Shown here piece by piece: positions 46,681 through 56,644 of a stretch of 64,000 nucleotides of DNA. The first letter of the stretch is position 1. Every line of letters starts with the position of its first letter. The notes beneath the pieces are model-generated. The model saw only the letters and a list, made by a program, of their open reading frames with translations. It had not been told where the DNA came from and made no database searches. The position numbers and the translations under genes are program-made. Location of the stretch: assembly GCF_907164915.1 (NCBI RefSeq), contig NC_061862.1, positions 7,027,473 to 7,091,472 on the forward strand. The letters run 5' to 3'. Source of the DNA: Impatiens glandulifera. Lineage: Eukaryota; Streptophyta; Magnoliopsida; Ericales; Balsaminaceae.

Positions 46681-48024
46681 TGTTAGGATCGGGGACGCCC
46701 TTGGAGGACCGGGGTGTTTCCGGTTTCAGGAAGGGTGGCCGCTTACAACACACAACACTCTTTGGTGATAGTCCGGTTAAAGACTAAAACCGTTCTCAGC
46801 ACTTCACAAACTGTCACAGACTCTTGAACCGGGTTCAAGGGCGGAAATGTCTGTTTCAGGTTGAAGCAACGAATGCGACTTTAGATGATGTTTTATAAGG
46901 AGTCGGTTTTATGGATATGAGTGACCGGTTTTAGGAGTATGGTTAGTTTGAGGTTAGGCTAAATAATAAAAGCAAAGGAAAGAAACACGAGACAAGGATT
47001 TGTTTATGGATGTTCGGAGCAAACTCTCCTACGTCACCCCTTCTTCTCAGGTTATGAGAAGGATCTCCACTAACTTTTATAGTTAACAACAGTACCTCCG
47101 GTCGAGCCCAACTTCGCTACTCGCCGGTTACACCAAACTCACACTTTGATGTAATACAACAACTCTACACAACAACACACAAAAAGCCTCCGGTTTTAGA
47201 CACACCGGTTTTACAGTATAGGATTTTATCTCTCTAGAACTTAATGCTTTTCGTAATTCGTAATGTACAACTTTCAGAACTGATGATGCATTAAATGAAG
47301 ACGTTTGATCTTCCTTTTATAGCTGAAAGTACCCAACGGTTACTTTCTTCTCTCTCCTGCGGATTAGTCGATCATTATCACGCCTGATGCAGAAAGGTTG
47401 CTTGCACGCTTCATTTTCCTCAACACATGGCAGTCATGCAGGCAGCTCTGAGCAAAGGATGACATAGCCAGTTTTTAGATTGAGACACGTGTTGAGCATC
47501 CACTTCCGGTTGTCAGCTTCGGATCAATAGAGCATCATTGCTTTCCTCGCATGCTTCTGATCGGATCTGATCTTCTTTTATTCTTTCAAGACACGTTTCT
47601 TTCGTCATGGTGCGTCACTCTTGAAGTTTGAATTTTTTCGGTTCTTGTGTCTTGTGCTGTATTATCCGGTTGGTATGTAAGTTTATGTCTTGGCTAACCG
47701 GTCGCTTGAGAAAGTGAAAACCGGTTCCTCTGATCTTTAACTTGATCACTTGAAACTGATTTCTTTGAAGTATAGTAGCAATCGGTTCCTCTGATCTTTA
47801 ACTTGATCACTTGAAACTGATTTCTTTGAAGTATAGTAGCAACCGGTTCCTCTGATCTTTAACTTGATCACTTGAAACTGATTTCTTTGAAGTATAGTAG
47901 CAACCGGTTCCTCTGATACGCCAACCGGTTCATACGGTTTTGATCTGTACCTGCACATGAAAGTTGACGACTGTTTAGTTTGTCCGGCCGGTTCCAAAAA
48001 TTAACTTACTTAATTTTTCTATCA
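46681..48024 (-). repeat. Copia-2 5' LTR
   Basis: On the plus strand it runs from TGTTAGGATCGGGG to TTTTTCTATCA. It has the same triple 61-bp repeat (47732-47914) and TATA box (minus strand, 47313-47322) as the other LTR. Confidence 0.95.
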
Positions 48025-48292
48025 GGACCGATGATAATGTGGTGTATCAACAAGAGGTTCCTATAACTAGTATCCATATCGAGTTGCCACTGAATATTCG
48101 GTCATTCGATGTAAGTAACCTGTGTGACCTTAACAACATTATCTACATGGAACTAGAAGGGGAAAATGAGGAGCATGATTTTGAATCAAAAGAATGTGAC
48201 AATGGAACGGAAATTTCCCTTGATTCGGGTGGGAGTACATATTCAAATGACTTAGAACAAGTTGATGTTGAAGCAAATGAATTTATATACTA
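48025..48292 (+). pseudogene. TNP2-type CACTA transposase, C-terminal segment
   Basis: After the GGACC duplication the TNP2 frame resumes (DDNVVYQQEVPI), through IYMELEGENEEHDFE and an acidic tail, to TAA at 48290-48292. It completes the DUF4216-containing C terminus begun before Copia-2. Confidence 0.75.
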
Positions 48293-48454
48293 ATGCTTTC
48301 CTTGATCTTGTTATGTATATATCTCATGAAATCTGGTGAGGAGTCTGTAAATTATATGTTGATGTTAGTTCATTAATGCAAATGTATGTGGATCATGGTT
48401 ATCTTGAATATGCACAAAAGATGTTTGATATTAGTAAACCAGAACATTATTTTT

Positions 48455-50870
48455 AGCCACACACAAGTCATATGCGATACTTCTTCTCACTCCTAAAGGT
48501 AATTTAGATGTATTTTAGGAATTCATACGAACTTCTACATTATATTGACAAGTTAGAATAATATAGGCTAATATAATTCGAACTTATGTAAATCTGACAG
48601 ACTCCTACTCTCAATTGGCTAACATTCAAGATTATATAATTATTAAATTTCTGTTAAATAAGATTTTATAATATAATGAAACTTGAACATTAAAATTAGC
48701 CACACACAAGCCATATGCGATACTTCTTCCCATTCCCAAAGGTAACTTGGATGTATTTTAGGAATTCATACGAACTTTTACATAATTTGACAAACTGGAA
48801 TAATATTGGGTGATATAATTCGAGCTTATGTAATTCTGACGAACTCCTACTATCAATTAGCTAACATTCAAGATTATATAATTCTTAAATTTCTATTAAA
48901 TAAGATTTTATAATATTATGAAACTTTAACAATAAAATTATCCACACACAAGCCATATGCGATACTTCTTCCCACTCCCAAATGTAATTTGGATGTATTT
49001 TAGGAGTTCATACAAACTTTTACATAATTTGACAAACTGGAATAATATTGGGTGATATAATTCGAGCTTATATAATTCTGATGAACTCCTACTATCAATC
49101 GACTAACATTCAAGGTTAGATCATTCTTAAATTTCTATTAAATAAGATTTTATAATATTATGAAACTTGAACATTAAAACTAGCCACACACAAGCCATAT
49201 GATACTTGTTCTCACTCCCAAAGGTAATTTGAATGTATTTTATAAGTTCATACGAACTTTTACATAATTTGACAAGCTGAAATAATATTGGATGATATAA
49301 TTCGAGCTTATGTAATTTTAACGAACTCCTACACCTAATCGACTAACATTCAAGAATATATAATTCTTAAATTTCTGTTAAATAAGATTTTATAATATTA
49401 TGAAACTTGAACATTAAAATTATCCACACACAAGTTATATGTGATACTTCTTCTCACTCCCAAAGGTAATTTGGATATATTTTAGGAATTTATTCAAAAT
49501 TTTACATTATTTGACAAGCTAGAATAATATAGGGTGATATAATTCCAGCTAATGTAATTCTGACGAACTACTACTTTCAATCGGCTAACATTTAAGATTA
49601 GATCATTCTTAAATTTCTGTTAAATAAGATTTTATAATGTTATGAAACTTGAACATTAAAATTAGCCACACACAAGTCATATGCGATACTTCTTCCCACT
49701 CTCAAATGTAATTTGGATGTATTTTAGGAGTTCATACAAACTTTTACATAATTTGACAAACTGGAATAATATTGGGTGATATAATTCGAGCTTATATAAT
49801 TCAAACGAACTCTTACTATCAATCGACTAACATTCAAGATTAGACCATTCTTAAATTTCTATTAAATAATATTTTATAATATTATGAAACTTGAACATTA
49901 AAATTAACCACACACAAGCCATATGCGATACTTCTTCCCACTCCCAAAGGTAATTTGGATGTATTTTAGGAGTTCATACGAACTTTACATAATTTGAAAA
50001 GCTGGAATAATATTGAGTGATATAATTCGAGCTTATATAATTTTAACGAACTCCTACATCTAATCGGCTATCATTCAAGATTATATAATTCTTAAATTTT
50101 TGTTAAATAAGATTTTATAATATTATGAAACTTGAACATTAAAATTAGCCACACACAAGTTATATGCGATACTTCTTCCCACTCTCAAAGGTAATTTGGA
50201 TATAATTTAGGAATTTATACGAATTTCTACATTATTTGACAAACTAGAATAATATAGGGTGATATAATTTCAGCTAATGTAATTCTGACGAACTTTTACT
50301 CTCAATCGGCTAATATTCAAGATTAGATAATTCTTAAATTTTTGTTAAATAAGATTTTATAATATTATGAAACTTGAACATTAAAATTAGCCACACACAA
50401 GTTATATGCGATACATCTTCTCACTCCCAAGGTAATTTGGATATATTTTAGGAATTTATACGAACTTCTACATTATTTGACAAGCTAGAATAATTTAGGG
50501 TAATATACTTCTAGCTAATGTAATTCTGACGAACTCTACTCTCAATCGACTAACATTCAAGATTAGATAATTCTTAAATTTCTGTTAAATAAGATTTTAT
50601 AATATTAGGAATGTTGAACATTAAAATTAGCCACACACAAGCCATATGCGATACTTCTTCCCACTTTCAAATGTAATTTGGATGTATTTTAGAAATTTAT
50701 ACGAACTTCTACATTATTTTACAAGCTAGAATAATATAGGCTGATATAATTCGAGCTTAAGTAATCCTGACGAACTCCTACTCTCAATCGACTAACATTT
50801 AAGATTAAATAATTCTTAAATTTCTGTTAAATAAGATTTTATAATATTATAAAACTTGAACATTATAATT
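48455..50870 (+). repeat. Ten-copy 242-bp satellite in CACTA-2 right arm
   Basis: Units start with AGCCACACACAAG (or ATCC/AACC variants) at about 48455, 48698, 48940, 49182, 49422, 49664, 49906, 50147, 50389 and 50629. A partial copy starts at 50871. Spacing is 240-243 bp. Each unit carries GGTAATTTGGATGTATTTTA, TGATATAATTCGAGCTTA and AAATAAGATTTTATAATATT. There is no coding capacity. Position between TNP2 and the right terminus marks it as an enlarged subterminal or internal array of CACTA-2. Confidence 0.95.
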
Positions 50871-50883
50871 AGCCACACACAAG

Positions 50884-51398
50884 AACTACACCATTATGTT
50901 CAGCCACATCATTCATCTCTGCAATTGTTAATGCATCATAAACTAAAATATCACCAAAAATATATTGTTAATGTGTTACTAGATTAATCACTATGTACTC
51001 ATAAGTCATTCAACTAAAATTATTTTGTGACATGAATTAAAAAGTCGCATAATCATCAAACAAATATAATCTCAATGTCACTAATCATATAGCATTCAAA
51101 AGTAAGTGAAAATTTGAAAAGTTGCGATTGAATAGGTAATGTTATCATCATTTGTCGCTATATTCATAGAAGATTTACTATTAAAATAAATTAATCAAAA
51201 AATGGGGATAAAAGTTATAAATTTCATTAAATAACGTCTTTAGCAACATTTTATATTTCTTTCAGTGTAATCAATTTGAAACTGAAAAAATAATCGCAAT
51301 ATTTCCAACAATGTTATTTTCCAGCGCTGAACTTATTCCTATCAAGTAAATTTACCAATATTCATAATTTAATTGATAAAATGTATCGCAAATCAGAC
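50884..51398. other. CACTA-2 right subterminal region
   Basis: AT-rich, with repeated TGCGAT/GTCGC-like words (for example near 51040, 51120, 51160 and 51385) that match TGCGA words in the left subterminal region. No gene is seen. Confidence 0.5.
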
Positions 51399-51413
51399 TT
51401 TTTTTTTGTAGTG
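51399..51413 (-). repeat. CACTA-2 right terminal inverted repeat
   Basis: TTTTTTTTTGTAGTG, the complement of CACTACAAAAAAAAA, is followed by TAT (51414-51416), matching the bases before the left end. Confidence 0.8.
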
Positions 51414-52530
51414 TATATAAAATTTTAAAAATTAGGATCAAGTTTTACAAACCCATTGATAGTAATCAAGCAATTATTGTACCTAGATTTTAAGCCTTAA
51501 TTTTAATATGTCGGATTTCTTATATATCTAAATTAACACAAATTTATTGTGATTGTGAATTTGTGAGTACTTAATATTCTATCTAACTTGTTGAAGAAAA
51601 TTTCTTAAACTATATATTAAAACAAAATTAATTTAATGAAACATAAAATTTTAATTTATAATTAATACACCGTTAATTAAACATATTTTTGATAAAAATA
51701 TAAATAAAAACTAATTAGAGCATAGGATTAATAGAGAAACAAATTAAAACACTTTATTATAAAAATTAAAACACATTATTTGAATTTGATCAAGATTTTG
51801 TTTATGGTTGATAAAAAATGTGATCTTATTTCATTTCTACTTAGTTTTTAAATTCTAAAAAGTAATATTAGATCTTGAAAGCACTATTAATTATGTTGAA
51901 AAATGTTAAAATGTGATATTTTAAGGATGCAAAAATAAATGGATTCGATTAGTAAATGGTTAGAGAAAATGGATGAAAATATCAAAAGAAGAGAAATTAA
52001 GCAAATGAAAAAAAAAAAGAATAATCAAGAAAAAAAAGATAAGATATTCAATTATGTTAAAAATTAGGGAACCAATTTTGAATACAGTTGGATGGAAGAA
52101 CAAAGACAAAGTGCCTACTGGACTCTCTCTCATACCGCACCCTTTCAAGAATATAGACAATTGAATTCTCTGAGATCTACCGTTTACAATTTTGAGAAAA
52201 TTATTTTATCAAATATTTTCAAATGATTCTAATCAGTACCAATATTCAAAATTGTTTTTTTTTTTATTAATTATGACTACTTTAGTTAATTGTAATCAAA
52301 TTAACAATTTGATATTAAGAATCAAATAACTCTAATTCTAATTAAGAAAAAATAAAACTTATATATCAATCTTGTCAATCTTGCTGCATCGGATGAAGGG
52401 TGAATGATTTAATTAATATTTTGTCACATAAGTCGTGTAAAAAAAAGACAATTAATGTTGTATTTAATTACTATACATCAGTCCATCCTTTTTAAAAGTA
52501 TAAATAGTATGAATTAGAACCTGCTTGGCA
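51414..52530. other. AT-rich intergenic DNA, no gene seen
   Basis: No coding frame of merit. Positions about 52190-52368 are an inverted copy of about 2902-3085, so part of this stretch is duplicated from, or originally continuous with, the left flank of the nest. Confidence 0.5.
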
Positions 52531-52628
52531 TTTTATAGCATATGGTGCCGTTATAGTCTATCGGTCTTGAGAATGTTGCAAGTGCAATATTTATCTGTAA
52601 AATGTCAAATTCAAAATTAATAGTGGTA
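52530..52628. repeat. Inverted repeat arm (left) of aspartic protease cluster
   Basis: About 100 bp from TTTTATAGCATATGGTGCCG to AATTAATAGTGGTA is nearly identical to the reverse complement of 58843-58940. The pair brackets the whole protease pseudogene cluster. Confidence 0.85.
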
Positions 52629-52742
52629 TGTTACTTTGACAAAAAAAAATTAAATAAAATCATAGGTAGCATTATATTATTACCAAAAAGAAAGAGAGAC
52701 GAAGATTTTTGCACTAAAGAAGAATCACTCGGCACTAAAACG

Positions 52743-52960
52743 TCAAAGTGCAACAGATCGGTTAGATGGTATCCAAATGCTTCCATCGCTGTATTCCTCT
52801 AAAAATTTGCACAAATCAGACCCATCTCTTATACTTGCACATTTACCCAACAAAGAGACGCATGTTGGGTCTGAACAAGACAATGGCATAGAAGTGGAGG
52901 ACAGTTCTGGATGAAATAAATTAGGCCTATACTGCAAATGCATTTTCATACACACAAAAA
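52743..52960 (-). pseudogene. Isolated aspartic protease exon 3 copy
   Basis: On the minus strand: PLSCSDPTC, LLGKCASIRDGSDLCKF, EEYSDG. It is most similar to the exon at 57868-58136. A small deletion replaces the G-R-G-A-F-G-Y region. Only part of one intron flanks it. Confidence 0.75.
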
Positions 52961-53129
52961 CAAAAACAAAAAATCACATATTAATAATTATCATCAAATT
53001 AAGTGGTTAGTTGTCAAACTGTAAATAAATTAAAAGAATATTAGAATACAAATTAATTAATATGCATCAATTTAATTCAAGTTAGACATGATTTTCTTAT
53101 GTGTGCGTCATGCACGGTGAGTTATTAAT

Positions 53130-54532
53130 GTTGGTGTATAGGTAACCAAGCCCCAAAATGCCATCAAGGGCTTGATTTTCTTGAGTTAATCCTCCGGAAT
53201 GAAATGTACTACACCTATTGAGTTAATTGAGACACAAATATTAGCCAGAATGTTAGAACAAATAATAATTAAGCTTAGAAATCATAGGTAGAAATTTTAT
53301 TGTTACCCAAAAATAGTTAGAGATGAAGAGTTTTGCACCAAAGCAGAATCAATCGGCATTAAAATATTAAAGTGCAGCATGTCGGTTAGATAGTAACCGA
53401 ATGCTCCCCTCCCATTCTCGTATGTCTCTGAAAATTCGCACAAATCAAACCCATCTATTATACTTGTACATTGACCCAGCAGAGAGCCGCATGTTGGGTC
53501 TGAACAAGACAATGGCATAGAAGTGGGGATACTTCTGGTTGGAATAAATTAGGCCTAAATTGAAAATAAATTTTCATACACACAAAAAGTAACATTAATA
53601 ATTATCATCAAATTAAGTGGTTAGTTGTAAAACAGAAAAATTAAAAGAATATTAGAATACAAATTAATTAATAAGCATCAATTTAATTCAAGTTAGACAT
53701 GATTTTCTTATGGGTTGTTGAAAAACTGAAACTTACCAAAATTGGAAAGAGAGTGGGCATTATTGAATTGGGAAATTGTGTCTTTATTATTATCAACTTT
53801 CCTAAAATGTGTTATCTTAGTTAATGAATCAATATATTTTGAAATGAAAGGTCTAACTAATTATATTAAGAGGAAACTTTATATTTATGTTAGAGAGTCC
53901 AAAAGCCTAGAGTTTTTGATACAATGAATTGTTACAGATTCTAAAATGGTCAATGTCATTCAGATATATTAAAAGTTATTTGTTTTTCATTCAAAAACAC
54001 ATTTATTAGGGCATATTATATATATATAAATTGGACTTTGGTTAATCTTCTTCTTGATTTTAATTAGTTTCAGGGAGACTTTATATATATTAGGTTATTT
54101 GTTTTTCTTTAAATAAAAACAAAACACTTAGCTAACTTTTCTCCCTATTTTTTTTAATATATTAAATTAATTATAAAAAAATAACTTTATTACCCCAAGC
54201 TTTGATTTCCACGGGCAGTTGGAACAGGGTTTGCAGTAAACCCAAAGATCGTTGCTTCCAGTGTCTATCTGGACATGAAGCTTTCTAGGTGGAGACCCAA
54301 ACATAATTGTTGTATAATATAACCTGTTCATATCAAATAAATTAGTTATAAGTTAAAAAAACGACACAGAAATAATCATAATAATATAACAGTTAAATAC
54401 CTCCAATGTAGGGATCACGGAAGGTTCCTAAAAGTGAGTATTTTGGGGTGCCTTTTTCATGTAAGGTGGTGCTGAATCTCAATAAGTCACATGCTCTAAC
54501 CGGTTCCAGCTCCTCCGCCTCGAGGTCCTCAG
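53130..54532 (-). pseudogene. Aspartic protease pseudogene, minus strand, split by hAT element
   Basis: In gene order on the minus strand: exon 1 downstream part (54393-54532: LEAEELEPVRACDLLRFSTT, GTFRDPYIGG), exon 2 (about 54200-54330) with intact D-T-G-S in VQIDTGSNDLWV, exon 3 (53303-53518: PLSCSDPTC, LLGQCTSIIDG), and the beginning of exon 4 (about 53140-53215), which then stops. The start of exon 1 lies beyond the hAT insertion at 56645-56690. It is closely related to the gene at 6099-7680. No second catalytic Asp region is present. Confidence 0.78.
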
Positions 54533-54540
54533 AAAGAACT
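54533..54540. repeat. 8-bp target duplication of hAT insertion
   Basis: AAAGAACT is repeated exactly at 56645-56652. The unduplicated exon 1 at 6190-6207 shows the original target (AGAGTTCTTTCTGAGG, complementary orientation). Confidence 0.85.
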
Positions 54541-56644
54541 AGGGATGGCAACGGGTACCCTACCCGCCGGGTAGTGAAGTACCCATCCCTGAACCCGAAT
54601 TTCAAATTACTACCCGACCCCGACCCCGAACCCGACGGGTATCTCTATTTATATCCCCATCCCCGATTCATCGGGTACCCGATCCCCGACGGGTACCCCA
54701 TTACCCGATATGAAATAATAAAAAATTATATTTAATTAACTAAAATTATATAAATTAAATATAATATGTTACTACAAAACATAATTAACCTAAAACTATT
54801 AATAAATATTATATCCTTAAACAATAGACAAGAAAATCATCCACACATAATATAAATTCATCCATACTACAAAAATACAGAAAAAAAAAACTTAAAAGTG
54901 ATAGAACATAATTCTTAATTAAACACAAAAACTTCAGAAATTATCAAATTAGTTTTCTCACAAAAAGCATCCTTCTTGAATACATTTCTTCAACACATGT
55001 AAATTACAACCTACAAAATCAAAAGAAAAACAATCAACATTAACATATACAAAAAATAGAATTAAGATTAAAGTATTTAACTAATAACATACCTCAAATC
55101 TTTGACAAACAATTAATTACTTAGAAAGTAAATTCTTCGTCAGGATCACATATAGTAGATGTGCAATCATCAAATGAAGATGTAGCTAAGAATTAAATAT
55201 AAAAAAATACATACATTAGTAACAAGAGTGGATCTATATTAAGTAATAACATATAAATATTTGTATTTACCTGAATTGTCGTCACAAATCCAATCTCTAG
55301 TGCACATTAGTGCTTCCAACATTCCGGGAAGAAGTCGATTGCGATGAGGACTTACGATTCTACCACTCGTACTAAATGCAGATTCTGATGCAACGGTAGA
55401 TATAGGTATGGCAAAGATGTCTCGGGCAATCATTTGTAAAGTAGGATATTTTGTTCCAAAATTACTCCACCAATATAAGATATCAAAATTACCGGTATCA
55501 ATGATGACATCTTCCTCTAAATAAAAATCCAACTCTGATTTAGAAGTATCCGTTGACATATTTAATTGAACAACAAACTCATTATATCCAGCCGAAATAT
55601 TCCAATCACTTGAAGTTTCACCACTATTCATTGCCATGGTATGAGAAGAAGTAGAACCACACTCATTGTTACGATTTTGAAACGCACTCTTACTTTTCAT
55701 CAAAGTCTGATATTCAACAAGTAAATCAGCACAAATGTTTCGAATCCTATTTACTTCCAAAACTTCATCAATCCCATAAATTTTCGAGAAGTAATAACGT
55801 AACAATGTCAACTTAAATCTAGGATCTAAAAGTGTAGCAACTCCCATAAGCCCATGAATCTCAGACCAGTATTTATCAAACTTGACCTTCATTTGTTCAG
55901 CCATGTCCCTAATTAATGGATTGGAATCACATTGCCAATTGGATAAAGCAAACTTAATCTCACAAAGTTTTTGGAAATATATATTAGCAGTGGGATAGTT
56001 ACTTCCTGAGAATAACTTTGTGATATTATAGAATAATTCCAACTTTGAGCAAACGATACTAGCAAATTCCCAATCCATTTGTGTAGGAAGAAAGGTATAA
56101 GAAGACTCACTAAACATCAACCTCTCAAAAACATCTTTATAAATTAGAGTTGTTTGAAGCATAAGAAAAGTAGAGTTCCATCGAGTTTTACAATCAAGGG
56201 CTAACTTTTTTGAATAAGAAATTTGTAGATGACCACAATTTTCAATGAACTTCTCCTCTCTTTTTGGACTTGCTCTCCAAAAAGCAACACTATCTCGAAT
56301 TTTTTCAATACCATCTCCAATAACATTTAATCCATCTTTGACAATCAAATTAAGGATGTGAGCACAACATCGCATCTGAAAATATTTTCCACGCAATAAT
56401 AATGTAGATGCATTAAGTTTTTTGTAAACAAGATCTTTAACAATTGCATCATTTGCACTACAATTATCAACCGTCAAAGTAGTGAGCTTCCTATCAATAA
56501 CCCAACTCATCAAAGTGTCTCTTAAAATGTCAGAAAGAACATCTCCTGTATGTGGGGCAGGCACATATACAAAGCTGATAAGTCTTTTTTGCAAGTGCCA
56601 TGATTCGTCAATCCAATGAGCAGTAATAGTCATATAACCTTGTC
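54541..56644 (-). mobile_element. hAT transposon, 5' truncated, inserted in protease exon 1
   Basis: The left (3') end begins AGGGATGGCAACGGG, with CGGGTACCC-type subterminal repeats (54541-54720) typical of hAT ends. The right end has no matching inverted terminus: it stops inside transposase coding sequence (CAAGGTTATATGAC on the minus strand), directly against the exact 8-bp duplication. About the first third of the transposase (BED zinc-finger part) is missing. Confidence 0.85.
55121..56642 (-). pseudogene. hAT transposase, N-terminally truncated
   Basis: The minus-strand frame enters at QGYM (56642) and runs 464 codons from the internal ATG at 56633. It has the catalytic-core HWIDE and LTVDNCSANDA (DDE-type Asp region), MRCCAHILNLIVKDG, LDCKTRWNSTFLML, a DUF4413-type middle (FDKYWSEIHGLMGVATLLDP), and the C-terminal dimerisation motif (WWSNFGTKYPTLQMIARDIF, VASESAFSTSGRI). 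An intron (55186-55270) joins to a last exon 55121-55185 ending DEEFTF. Family length is about 650-700 residues, so about 180-200 are absent. No internal stop is present in the remaining part. Confidence 0.88.

Larger units (their letters stand above)
34588..48024 (-). mobile_element. Copia-2: full-length Sirevirus-like Ty1/copia retrotransposon
   Basis: The element is 13,437 bp in antisense orientation to TNP2, with LTRs of 1,343 and 1,344 bp. Roughly 25-30 differences counted by eye give about 2% divergence, suggesting a young insertion. It has a primer binding site, gag-pol, three extra ORFs in the same order as Copia-1, and a doubled polypurine tract. The LTR U5 half is related to that of Copia-1, but U3 differs, so these are two families of one lineage. 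Gag-pol has only two frameshifts, so it is much better preserved than in Copia-1. Confidence 0.95.
10321..51413. mobile_element. CACTA-2: complete CACTA transposon hosting two nested copia elements
   Basis: The left end reads CATTACAAAAATTTGGG. The right end, read inward on the minus strand, is CACTACAAAAAAAAAGTC. Further inward, GAAATGCGACACCT on the left aligns with GATTTGCGATACAT on the right. The flanking bases are TAT at 10318-10320 and TAT at 51414-51416, the 3-bp target duplication expected for CACTA. The contents are left subterminal repeats, a minus-strand TNP1-like gene, a plus-strand TNP2 gene, and a right-arm satellite. Without the two copia insertions the element would be about 13.7 kb. 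Both transposase genes carry multiple stops and frameshifts, so it is not autonomous. Confidence 0.85.

Noticed and set aside
48455..50870. Regular repeats considered as a CRISPR-like array
   Set aside because: Whole 242-bp units are repeated with no unique spacers, in plant transposon context.
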